DNA from: Sipunculus nudus
Taxonomy: Eukaryota; Annelida; Sipuncula; Golfingiida; Sipunculidae
DNA length: 64,000 nt
Direction of reading: 5' to 3'
Assembly: GCA_026874595.1 (NCBI GenBank)
Contig: CM049309.1
Coordinates: 90,976,723-91,040,722, forward strand
This document shows positions 26,933 to 38,257 of the stretch, piece after piece. Position numbers and translations under genes: made by a program. The notes under the pieces are model-generated. The model ran no database searches and had not been told where the DNA came from. It saw only the letters and a list, made by a program, of their open reading frames with translations. The first letter of the stretch is position 1; every line of letters begins with the position of its first letter.

Positions 26933-26965
<33 letters not shown>

Positions 26966-27085
26966 GGCAGTTTAGCTCTCTCTTTCTCTCTCTCTCTCTC
27001 TCCCTCTCTCTCTCTCTCTCTCCTCTGCTTTTTCTCTTTCTCTCTCCATCTTTCTCTCTTTTTTCTCTCTCTCTCTCTCTCACCC
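26930..27085. repeat. (TC)n microsatellite
   Basis: Interrupted CT/TC dinucleotide tract. Arg/Glu and Ser/Leu readings in both strands are products of the repeat. Confidence 0.95.
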
Positions 27086-28416
27086 TAATTGCCCCCCTTC
27101 CTCCCTCCATCCCATTCAGTTGACAGGTACTATAAACTAGATACATTAGCTATAAATGTTGATGCAATTTAGAAATGTGAATCAACTGAAATATTCACAA
27201 TCACATGTATGTTATACTGTCAATTTATAGTAACATTTGTAAACCTGGATTAAAATTATGTTATGAAAAAAAGGAATAAATGCAAATATTGTTAATTTTT
27301 TCTTTCACTAGAATGGGGAAAAATTATTTGCTTTGTTTCTCCATCTTTCTGCCTGTTTTAAATATTTAATGTTCATGAATAAACTTTTTTTTATAAGCAC
27401 TGTTGAATTAAATTTGATATCCTGTATGTATGCAAGGGTGTTGTAACTCTCACAATCCCCTTCTTCATTCCACTGAGGGTTTGCTCCTTGGCACTGTGAA
27501 CAATATGGCTATAGTAGTATGGCTATAGCATAAAATTTAATAATTAAAGAAAATATCTACAGGGAGACAGAGGCGTTGTAACTCTGATCATAACACCCCC
27601 CCCCCCCCCCCCCCCCCATCAAGTCATTGCGCCTGTGGAGTGGGGACGTTATGGCAACTGTATACATATCATAAAATTGATAAAAAAGGTTGACCAAATA
27701 AATTGGATCTCAAAAGGTAACCAATGGAAAGGCATTGTCAGATCTCAAATATTATTTGCAACATTTTCTTCAATCGTATCAACCAACCATGGCCCAGATT
27801 ACCTCTTCCTCTCAAACTTTATCTACATTTCATCATATCTTTAAGATTTTAACCTTCCAGGTGGTTCAGTACTGTTGACCATTTGTCCATAGGTAACTAT
27901 GTACATGCCAGAAATTATGTCAATATTGTGTAATATGTAGACATGAGGGGCATCAAAATAATTTACCTTGTCAAGACCGATCTTGTCAAGATATCATGTC
28001 ATACAGTCACAAATTCATAAATCCCCTCATCAGCATAGTTAATCATAACCTTGTATCTGTCAAATTGAATTCTTGAAGTTTTCCATACACTATAGATCCT
28101 TCAACAAATAGCCTTATCATCATTATACCACTGCTTAGTATACTGTCATTGCATTCATATTTGCTCAAATAAATTGCTTTTTTTGACCCCTCCCAAATAG
28201 ATAAAAAATAAACCATTATATTTTACTCCATATTAATCCATCAGTCAGGTTATTTCAGTTATTATTTACTCACATATTACATTATATTCCTTTATAAAAG
28301 CCCAACATGACTATGATATTCATAAGCTTTATCTTCTCAATATAGCATCACAATGGTGATACATTTATAGTCCAATCATGATCAGCTGAGCGCCGTGACC
28401 CATGGGTCCCTTGTTT

Positions 28417-30518
28417 AAAATATTAACAAAAATAAAAAAATTGTACCTTAAATTTTGCCCAACTTTGACCATGGCACGTTTTTCTCCTGTAAGTACTGTG
28501 GGTTTAATTTTCACAGCATGTTTTTGTTAGCATTTTGTCTGTTAACACCAAAAATTTGAAACCAGTTGATCAAAAACTGTAGATTTTTTTCAGGTTTTCA
28601 AGCACCATGTAACATATCTTTTACATCAAGCTAGTGTTATGCTGTTTGCAAGAGCTCGGCTCCCCAGCTTCAGCTCCCAGTTCCTAAAATTTGCATACAA
28701 TTAGATGTCTCCAAAATCCCCTACTATGCCAAGAATTTGGTCACTAGGACTAAATACCTTCGAGATATTAATGAAAAACTTCATTTTTTCCATTAAATAC
28801 CCATTGTTACATTTCAAGACTGCCTAATATCAAAACCACTGATCTGACTTTAATCATATATAATATACATATTTTTCTATACAATCTCTATGCACATGCC
28901 AGAAATGATGTCAGTATTGCGTAATTGTTTTAAGTTATGGGCCCAAACATAATGCACTTTGTAAAAAAATTAAGAAAAATATTTACTCCCTTAACAAGGG
29001 GATTGCTGAAGCTAGAGATTTTTTGTCAGGGATGTAACATTATTTAATCAAGATTCAATTGAATACCAAAAATTAGTTCTGAATTTTTCAAATTTTATAA
29101 GTTATTAGTATAAATATAAAATTAGTACCTTAAATTTTGCCCAACTTTGACCATGGCACGTTTGTTTCCTGAGAGCATGCTCTGTTGATATAATTTTCAT
29201 ATCATGCACACATGAGGATTTCAGCTTTTTAGTTTAGAAAGCTGAAAGAAATTGGCCAAAAATTGTAACTTTTATCAATGTTTTTATGAGACCATGTCAG
29301 ACCTTAGGTCTCTCTCCAGCCCCTCTTGAGTCACCTATACGTTGACCTTGTTGAACTTTCAGCAAATTATGCATGCTTGAGGTGAGGCATACACTGGGGC
29401 AGCCAGGCAGCTTATGGCCAGCCACAGTTGATCCAGGTGTCCAACCCAACTCATATAGTAGTTTTAACCAACAACATAACAATAAATAATAAATTAATAA
29501 ATTTTTATTGGTTTTAATAACAAATTAAAGAAAAATAGTAAAGGAATTTGTTAGTTTATAATAACAGGAAATTAACTTGCATTTACTGATGATAAAAGAA
29601 TCTTGTATGGATGGATAGAATGTCACGTATTCCAAATAACACCATGCAGTCACCTATGGTATTTTTCAGTTCAATTTTAATGATAAAAAAGTAGATCATA
29701 TTATTCATTACTAATCATTAGGGATCATATGAAGGAAATTAATGATAGACAAAGATGCAGTATATAATATTAATCTAGATTCCTACTGTGTCTAGTGTGT
29801 ACACTGATTTGAAATTAGTCCAAAATGAATATATTACATTTATTTTTTTTTTAATATAAATAAAATCCATAAAACCAGGTACTTATGATCATTATTTAAA
29901 TGTGTGAATTTTGTATATTCTGGATTCTCAACATCATTGTTTGGTGAAAACTGAATAAATACCAGACATGGTGCAAATACTTTGCAATTGTATTTAAATA
30001 TGATTATGAATATGTACTCCATTATAAAATTTCTTGCATAAAGAATGGGAATTCAGGTAAAAATGAAAGTATATGAATACCAGTGCAAATACTTTCAAAA
30101 TGTATTCATGAATGCATTCATGAATATATTCTTTAATATTATTTCAATAATCATTTCAGTTATATTTCATTTTAAAAAATCATACGATTCTCTTATTATT
30201 TTAAATAAAAATTATATTTAGGACAATATTTGTAATTTTTTTTAATAAATAGTTAAACTCTTATATTATATGTTTTGCTTATAAGTTATATGGCCAAGTC
30301 AATATCTATGTGACAATAGTACTCCATTTGTTAATCAAATAAATGAAATCAATCCTCTTCCCTGTCTCTATAGGTACTATCAAAATCATACATAAGCTAA
30401 ACAACAACAACTCATAATAAAGCTTATATTTATTACCACACAAAACCAGCATGTGCCTCATTTCTAAATTTTTTTTATCATATATAACAGCTGAGCGCCG
30501 TGACCCATAGGTCCCTTG
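28417..30518 (+). mobile_element. 5'-truncated family S element
   Basis: Colinear with the interiors of the elements at 44115 and 55064 and ends in the conserved CAGCTGAGCGCCGTGACCCA plus AGGTCCCTTGTT. The 5' hairpin is missing. It lies directly behind the element ending at 28416, so head-to-tail copies are arrayed here. Confidence 0.6.
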
Positions 30519-30522
30519 TTTT

Positions 30523-30908
30523 TTAGATCAGCTGACTGAGTCATCTTGACTTATATATGACACACAAAAAAACATGAAAGAACCCTTTTGATTTTAATGT
30601 CATGAGGTCAAGGTCACAGGAACCATTACTTAAGAAATATTGTGGATGCTTTTTAAGCCAAACTTTTAATCACAAACCTTCTGTCTTCCACATGTGGCAC
30701 TCCTGCCCATAGGGGAAGTTTCCTCTTGATTTTGGGGTCAAAGGTCAGGGCAACAGCCTATCCGTTCACAAATTAGTTTATGGATGATAACTCCAGTTTG
30801 GGTAGACAGGTTGGCTTCAAACTGATCACAGGACCCATATTTTGAAATAGCTCATTAACATATCCTTATAGACAAAATCAGCTGGGCTTGGAGACCCATG
30901 GATCCCTA
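30523..30908 (+). mobile_element. Short family S-like element, duplicated copy
   Basis: Nearly identical to 20337-20722. It abuts, at the T-run, the 3' end of a preceding family S copy (GACCCATAGGTCCCTTGTT). Confidence 0.5.
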
Positions 30909-31756
30909 GTTTTCTTTGGAGTCCTTGAAAAGTTCTTGACTCTTTAGCAGGGCTACATTCTCTACCTTCTCTATTTTCAGGTGTTCCTATAAGCATAATA
31001 ATGACATTCTTTACATTTACTTTGCAGGTATTTACAAGTATTGCCCTTGTTTATTTTACATTCTGTGGTGTGATTATGATTATCAGAGCAATTGAAAAAT
31101 ATTTAAAATAAGGTTCTTCAGACTTGTAAAATTGGAACTTGAAATTCCTTTGAATGTGAGGGGTAGGTGTATGAACCGTATTACAGATTTCATCAGTTTA
31201 CTGGAGGCCTCCTTCAGTGTCCCTCCTGAAGGGAGACGTGCAGCACCAAAAACCTGTTCATTTTATATGTTAACCAGTACACACTGTCTACACACACCGC
31301 AGTCATTCTTGCTCATTGGCTAGGTGCTGTTGTTTCATGAAAACAGTTAGCTGAGTAAATACAAAACATTTTGATAAGTTTTGTGAGGAAAACATTTTGG
31401 CCACTTCCTTAACAAGTTTCAACAATATTATTATTGAATAAAATAAGAACTGAAGAGTTATATCAATGCTCGGAGGGTTTAGGTAGAAAATTCCAGAACA
31501 TCTTTCATATTCCAATGTATTGGACATAAAACGCTTTATTTGAAATTTACTCAAAAGGCCAAATAAAAAATAAACAACAAAAAATATTACACCTGCTTTT
31601 GTTTCTAGAAAACCTAACTGCTCAGTATCAAACCTGGCAATAAAGAGGAATATGTCTGAGGCCTCAGTATTGTATGACTTTTAATGTAAAGAAAGCTTTG
31701 CTATCACAATATGAGTCCAGATACCCAAAAATGAAAAATAATAATGCTTTAGCCAT

Positions 31757-32225
31757 CCCAGTGTGAGTTCCTTTTAACATAAAACATTTGCCTGCAAATA
31801 TATTGCTTTGAAACTGTTTGCTTACTCCTGTAAACGAGTGTTGAAAACAGTGGACCAGGCACAATCACAGGTGTCAACATAAACACAGCGCGTTGGGCGG
31901 TGTGCATCACAGAGAAACAACACATGTCAATCTGGAAACCCCCTGACCAACTTGGTAATAAAAAATAAAATACATGCTGCTGCTGGCTGAAACACTGCAT
32001 GTTGAAGCTCACAATCGGACCTCTGGTCACACGGCCTTGTTATGGTAAACAAGCACACGTGGACAGTGTTTACCAACACAAAGGTGTTAACAAGGTGTTA
32101 TACAGCCATATGCGAGGTACTGAGACTGTGTGCTGGGATGGTTTTGCTGAGACACTTTGTATAAAGCAAAACTGTATTGATAGTGTGAAAGAATAGGCAT
32201 AATATTGCTCCTGATTATGTCCCTT
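31757..32225. mobile_element. Possible MITE with AAAGGG ends
   Basis: The right end reads TAATTATGT-like then CCCTTTAAAAA. The corresponding left end in copy A (about 22105) reads TTAAAGGGGCCAAATC. Part of the inside (31995-32100, CAATCGGACCTCTGGTCAC) resembles 63335-63420. Boundaries are uncertain. Confidence 0.35.
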
Positions 32226-33335
32226 TAAAAATTATAAAGCTCTACTGAAAAATTATAATATCACCTGGACTTCAGGATATTGTTACAGTAAAAGCTGGCT
32301 CAGCAACCACTTCAGTTAAGCAACCACCTCAAAATAATCACCACTTTTTCCTGGTTCCAATTCTTTTTAGCCCCATACATCAGACCTCAAATTGCCATGG
32401 ATAATCAAACATTTACTAATAGACTTTCTCACCAGATTAACATTCTCTGCAAAATTCACGCATGTTTCATAAGTTCATAAGTCACAAGATGTGCATTGAG
32501 CATATTGTGCTCTTGTTTAATTTCTGTTTCTTCTGAAAGAGGTATCATATTCATTCTTTTGCAAAACAGTTCTTATGGAGAAACAGAGATTTTTATTCTG
32601 CACACTGGACAACAGGTATAATACTATTAAATTTGAACACAGAGTACCATAAATGTTTGAATTTCTGCTTTGTCTCACTGGGGTATACTGAAATAACACC
32701 CTTTAAATATGTCTTGCTAATATTCCTTAAGATCTGAAATTTGGTACCCTTCTGTAGTTTGTTCACCTAATTTGTTTACTTTTTATCACTGGCTTTCAAT
32801 ATCTGTCATTTTTAGCTCAGCTGACTTACAGCTCAGCTGACTTACAGTCAGCTGAGGTATAGGAATGGAGCTTTGTCCGTCTTCCTTCCAGGTGTCCAGC
32901 TGTCCAGCCGTCCGTTTGCAGGGCACAAATCATAACTGATGGACCTAGAAACTTTTAAGTGAATATCCAGGGAGGTCAATAAAAAATCCCCTTGGAAACC
33001 TGAAATTAGGTCACTGCGACCTATATCCTCCGAGCTATGGGGCTTGAAAGTACCTCCCTGAATAATAAAAAATATAATACAAAACCTCCAATATCTTGAT
33101 AATTAATTAATAGATTGTCATGAATCTTTCCTTGAATATTGACCATGACTAGTTTTATCAGTTCCCAGAAAAGTGGTGGCGCCACCTGTATTTTTTGTTA
33201 TTTTAACAAATATTTAAATTTTTTTATTACTATAATATGACAACAATTATGTCTGTTTCTCAGCTGTAATTACATCTAGTGTCCCAAAACCTGGTGTGTT
33301 TATTGATCACAAGTGGATGCCATATAGTTATCACC

Positions 33336-33336
33336 C

Positions 33337-33432
<96 letters not shown>
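33336..33432. repeat. (CTGT)n microsatellite
   Basis: More than 20 CTGT units with two interruptions. The frames it opens on both strands (Cys-Leu-Ser-Val; Asp-Arg-Gln-Thr) are artefacts. Confidence 0.95.
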
Positions 33433-33980
33433 CATACAAATTTGTTTCCAGATGATAACTCCAGGTTGTATAGACACATGGATTTCAAACTTGACTTACA
33501 TATGGCCCACCACTAAAGCAAGAACCTATATGATTTTAGGGTCATGAGGTCTTAGGTCAAGGTCACAGGACTCACTTTTTTAAAAAGATTATGGCTGCAT
33601 TTTAAGCCAAGCTTTTCATCCCAAACTTTCCATTTTGCATTTTTAGCTGACTTGCCAGTGTGGAGAGCATAAATGAATTTGGGGTCACATGGTCAAAGGT
33701 CAAGGTCACAGGGGCCATCTGTTAACAAATTAGTTTCAAGATGAAAACTCCAGTTTAGTTTGACATATTGATTTCAAACTTAACTTATATATGACTCCCC
33801 ACTAAAGTAAGAACTGTGTGGATTTTGGGGTCCAACGGTAAAAGGTCATGGTCACAGGACTCATTTCTTTAAAAAGAATGCATATGCATTTGAAGCCAAA
33901 CTTTTCATCCCAAACCTTCCATCTTCAAGATATTGCTAACCTGCCAATAGGGGAAGATTCTGTTCAATCTTGGGGCCATG

Positions 33981-33999
33981 AGGTCAAAGGTCAAGGTCA
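33981..33999 (+). promoter_or_regulatory. Perfect DR1 plus adjacent AGGTCA, duplicated copy
   Basis: Same triple AGGTCA arrangement as at 22650, in the corresponding place of the second duplication copy. Other perfect DR1 motifs lie at 22795-22807, 34126-34138 and 46804-46816. Confidence 0.4.
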
Positions 34000-36133
34000 C
34001 AGTACCCACTTATTTAGAAAGATTTTGGATGCATTTTAAGTCAAACTTTTCATCCAAAACCTTCCATCTTGCACATATAACTTAGTTCCCAATAGGGGAA
34101 GAAACTGATTGATTTGGGGGTCACAAGGTCAAAGGTCATCACCACATATTTGTTTCTGGATGATAACTCCAGTTTTGATTGACATATTGGTTTCAATATG
34201 ACTTATATATGACCCACCAATAATGTAGGAACCCTTTTGATTTTGGGGTCTTAAGGCGAAAGGTCATGGTCACAGGATCCACATCTTTAAAAAGATTGTT
34301 GATGTATTTTTAGCCAAACTTTCTGTCCACAACATTCTATCTTCCAGATGTTGCTCACCTGCCAGTAGTGGAAGTAACTGATGGATTTTGGGTTCACAAG
34401 GTTAAGGTCATGGGGGCCATCAATCCACATATTAATTTCCAGATGATAACACCAGTTTAGTTTGAAATATTGGTTTCAAACTTGACTTATATATGGCCCA
34501 CCACTAAAGTAAGAACTGTTGATTCTGGGGTCATGAGATCAAAGGTCTCATGATGCATTTTAAGCAAAACTTTTCATCTCAATCCTTCCATCATCAACAT
34601 GTGGTGCACCTGCCAATAGGGGAAGTTTCCTTTTGATTTTTGGGTCGTAAGGTCAAAGGTTAAGGTCACAGGGCCCATCCATTCACAAATAAGTTTATGG
34701 ATGATAACCCCAGTTTGGGTAGACAGGTTGGCTTCAAACTGATCACTGGACCAATATTTTGGAAAACCTCATAAACATATATCCTTATAGACAAATGCAG
34801 CTGAGTGTTGAGACCCATGGGTCCCTAGTCCTTGTAGGAACCAGTAGATGTGATGATTTGTAAATCATAGAAGGGGCAGTATCATGTATCTGTACGTAGG
34901 GTTATTCTCGGCAGAGCTTGATTTAAGCAGATCTGTAATCATTACCCTCCTTACGACAAGCCTATTGGACTCTGTCAGTAATTGCTGGGTCAACAAACTT
35001 CAATGAGAACAAAGGCCACAGTATACCTTGCCCCTACTCACCAGCACTCTGCACACATACCTGATATCATGGCAAAGGTAATCAATAAAAATGGAAACCT
35101 GCCAGTGATGGTAGAATCGTTAGTGTACCTGTGGTAACCTGGTGTATTGATTGGTTCAGGTAAACTGAGTATTAACATGGATGTTGAGTACAATCAGGAA
35201 CAAGTGGGCTAGTGTGATTAATGTAGACACATGAGGCTACTACCTGATACCAGTGTAAAAATTGTGTGTGAAACATCAGCTGTTGCTACTCTGTAAACTA
35301 TTTCAAGCTTTAATTAATATATGAAAATGAAATATGCAAGGTGAGGGAGTCCTTTGAAGTGGAAGAAATAAAATCAGCCAGACCAGTCAGAAAATATCAG
35401 AGTTCAACATGCTTAATTGAATCCCAATAGACATACTTCTCTAATGGCTTGAGGCCCAGAAAGATCCAAAATTTACCTTAACAAAATAGGATTTAGGTTA
35501 ACATGACCTCATTAACCTGAGTAGTGATACAAATTCATGATAAGTAAATTGCTAGTTTGAATTTAGTTGAATACTTCTCTCATGGCTTAAATTTACCTGA
35601 TCTAAGTAGAAATTTGGTTGCCATGAACTGATTTACCATAGTAGTGATACAAGTTCCAGATAGATAAATTAAAAGTGTCTGAATTTAGTTTGTTTATAAT
35701 ATGACTTATTTGACAATTCAAAATACTGATTACCTTTTGACAATCAGGGCTTGTCACTATCCCCCACCTCAGTGGAGCGGGGGCAAATATTGATCACCTC
35801 CATCAGTAGTCCGTCGGTCTGTAAACAATAAATATGCAAGGCAATATCTCAAAAAGTTTTACTCAGATTTACTGTTTATTCTAGAAGCAGGTGCATCTTA
35901 TGGGTCTCCAGAGCTGATTAGGTTTTGGTCTCACTTGAATGATTTTTGAATTTGTTATGGATTTTTTTATACAAATTTTTAACAATTCATATGTGACAAA
36001 GATTTCTCAAAAAGTTTTACTCGGATCTACTTCTAATTATAGAAGCAGATGCATCATAAGGGTCTATAGGGTTGATTTTAATTTTGTCACACTTGAATGA
36101 ATTTATTTTATTTTTATGAATTTGTTTATACAA

Positions 36134-36848
36134 TTTTTTTTCATTTCATATGCAACACTTTTTCTAAAAAAGCTTTACAGGGATCTATTTATGATTTTAG
36201 TAGCAGCAGTTCATCTTACTGGTCTCCAGAGCTAATTAGGTTTTGTTCACACTTGGTTGCATTTTTTATGAATTTTGAAATCCTTAACATTTCATATACA
36301 ATGTAAGATTTGAAAACTATCACTAAAATGCATGTCTCCTTAAGACTGGGGCAAATCTTAAAGATCTCCTTACCTCAACAGGTTTAGGTCACAGATTGTG
36401 GGATTTATTTATGAATTTTTATAATTAATGTCAAACATTTATATGCAATGTAGTATCTTAAAAAGTGTTACTAAAATACATTTCTTATTAACAAAGCAGG
36501 TATATTTTATTGTTATCCTCACTTGATCAGGTTTAGGTGCATCCTTAATTTATTTTGTGATTGTTTTTCTACATACAGTATTTTGTCATGTTTTAGATTT
36601 GATTAAAATCCAAAGTACACATTTCTCACATAAGTCACTTTCCGTATTGACAGCAGATTAGGTTCTCTGATTAAACCTGCATGAAGTGGGCAGTTAATTT
36701 TTTGTGTGTGTATGTGTGTGTTGGTGTGTGTACACATTTCTCTCATACCTGTTTGGTGGGGATCCAGTCCTCTGGACATTTTCTAGTTTGTTTATGATAT
36801 GGTATTCCAAATGATATCTTTGTTTACAATATATATGTATTATTTCAG
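36134..36848. other. End of intron 2 with decayed repeat modules
   Basis: Diverged copies of a module with AAAAAGTTTTACT and GGTCTCCAGAGCT continue from copy B. A GTGTGTGT tract lies near 36700-36730. The acceptor of the peroxidatic-Cys exon follows. Confidence 0.5.
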
Positions 36849-36965
36849 CACATTCGTGTGTCCCACTGAGATTATTGCCTTCAGTGACCGTGTGGAGGAG
36901 TTCCGGGCCATCAACTGTGAGGTCATAGCTTGCTCATGTGATAGTCATTTCAGTCATCTGGCATG
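36849..36965 (+). CDS. 2-Cys peroxiredoxin, peroxidatic cysteine exon
   Basis: The exon starts after TATTTCAG and ends at TG|GTGAGT inside the Trp84 codon. It completes Phe45 and encodes TFVCPTE, with peroxidatic Cys49 and catalytic Thr46, then the helix [20 protein letters not shown] and the segment [13 protein letters not shown]. Cys49 is the residue oxidised by peroxide; in the decameric family it then forms a disulfide with the resolving Cys of the partner subunit. Cys73 and Cys75 lie where relatives usually have G[A/C]S[V/T]DS, so the second cysteine of the CSC pair looks unusual. The preceding intron is 16.8 kb and full of repeats. Confidence 0.97.
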
Positions 36966-37082
36966 GTGAGTTCATCACTTTCTTGTAGAAATCTTAGAAA
37001 AGTCTCAGAAAAACACTGTCTATCAAAATAAACTGTGATATCAAAGTTATTGCTTTTTGCAAAAGACAATAGTGTTATAAAG

Positions 37083-37680
37083 ATTTCACATTCATGTACC
37101 AGATCTGTCTAATGTTACAAGTAGGTAAAGCTGGCCACACTTCATACAGATTTCTGATCTGTCTAATGTCATGGGTAGGTTAAGCTGGCCACATTTAATA
37201 CAGATTTCTGATCTGTCTGATGTTACATATAGGTTAGGCTGGCCACATTTCATACAGATTTCTGATCTGTCTAATGTCACAAGTAGGTTAGGCTGGCCAC
37301 ATTTCATACAGATTTCTGATCTGTCTAATGTCACAAGTAGGTTAGGCTGGCCACATTTCATACAGATTTCTGATCTGTCTAATGTCACAAGTAGGTTAGG
37401 CTGGCCACATTTCATACAGATTTCTGATCTAATGTCACAAGTAGGTAAGGCTGGCCACATTTCATACAGATTTCTGATCTGTCTAATGTCACAAGTAGGT
37501 TAGGCTTGCCACATTTCATACAGATTTCTGATCTGTCTAATGTCACAAGTAGGTTAAGTTGGCCACATTTCATAAAGATTTCTGATCCATCTTATGTTAC
37601 AAGTAAGTTGGCCACATTTCATAAAGATTTCTGATCCATCTTATGTTACATGTAGGTTTAGCTGGCCACGTTTCATACAT
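37083..37680. repeat. 54-bp satellite in intron 3, about 11 copies
   Basis: The unit begins GGCCACATTTCATACAGATT and continues with TCTGATCTGTCTAATGTCAC. Because 54 is a multiple of three, both strands stay open for more than 100 codons with 18-residue periodic peptides. No independent sign of coding was seen. Confidence 0.95.
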
Positions 37681-38134
37681 TTTTTCCATGATTTTTTGTG
37701 CTACAGTGTGCTAGGGCTCCATTATGATTTAAACAGTTGCAGGAAATGGTATTGTAGGACAATTTTTCACACAACATAGATTCTCTGCAATTTTCAAGAG
37801 ACTTGTACTTGTGTACAATAGTTATAGACAATGATTTTCTGTAATAATTCTATACAATTTTCCTCCACCACTCCCCATATATGATTAGATTGTCTGTGAA
37901 TTTCTATGATATGCAGTGACATATCCAGAATTTTTTAACATAAGTAAACCCCTACAGTTCATGTATGATTTCCTGTTCTCTGCTATGAAATGCAAGGATA
38001 AACTATGGATGCTGAGCGATTTCCTACAACAGTACAGCATTCATAGTAGTCATAGATAAACACACTCACTGTGGGTATGAATCATAGACAGGGTTAAATG
38101 GATTTCTGATTTTTGTTTATATATTTGTTCACAG

Positions 38135-38257
38135 GGTGAACACCCCACGTAAACAGGGTGGCCTGGGACAAATGAATATCCCCCTCCTAGCAGACAAGAA
38201 CTGTGACATTGCCAAGAGATATGGAGTCTACAAGGAAGATGATGGAATCCCATTCAG
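38135..38257 (+). CDS. 2-Cys peroxiredoxin, GGLG exon
   Basis: The exon opens after TTGTTCACAG by completing Trp84 and ends at TTCAG|GTTGGT, two bases into the Arg125 codon. It encodes [20 protein letters not shown] and continues to [12 protein letters not shown] (residues 92-95) is one of the two motifs that mark eukaryotic peroxiredoxins sensitive to overoxidation. Arg125, split by the following intron, matches the conserved active-site Arg of the family. The frame is uninterrupted, and phases match the exons on both sides. Confidence 0.97.

Larger units (their letters stand above)
24811..28416 (+). mobile_element. Family S (AGCTCAG) element cluster, first part
   Basis: A 5' hairpin (AGCTCAGCTGACT, ATA loop, AGTCATCTGAGCT) at 24811 is followed by GTCCGTCC repeats. 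A second 5' end begins at 25346, so the first copy is cut short. The 3' end at 28380-28415 reads CAGCTGAGCGCCGTGACCCA, then TGGGTCCCTTGT, a palindromic stem before the terminus. The inside has no intact coding frame. A 34-C tract (26205-26238) and a TC microsatellite lie inside. Confidence 0.6.
32814..34828 (+). mobile_element. Family S element with nuclear-receptor-motif modules
   Basis: Starts AGCTCAGCTGACTTACAGCTC and ends GCTGAGTGTTGAGACCCATG then GGTCCCTAGT. The interior repeats a module containing GGTCAAAGGTCAAGGTCACAG and CATCCCAAACCTTCCATCTT. The TGTC microsatellite at 33336-33432 appears to have grown from its GTCCGTC segment. Confidence 0.6.
30519..36133 (+). repeat. Copy B of a multi-kilobase direct duplication in intron 2
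   Basis: Colinear with 20331-24805 in the same orientation. It carries about 1.7 kb not present in copy A (including a CTGT microsatellite and the 5' end of a family S element), and only about one unit of the 59-bp repeat. It continues towards exon 3. Confidence 0.85.

Noticed and set aside
26862..27146. Arg/Glu-rich and Ser/Leu-rich frames
   Set aside because: Translations of the (TC)n microsatellite in both strands.
33296..33547. Cys-Leu-Ser-Val repeat protein and its antisense Asp-Arg-Gln-Thr form
   Set aside because: Product of the (CTGT)n microsatellite.
37092..37503. Long periodic frames on both strands with 18-residue repeats
   Set aside because: They follow from a 54-bp satellite whose period is divisible by three; both strands are open equally, and it lies in an intron.
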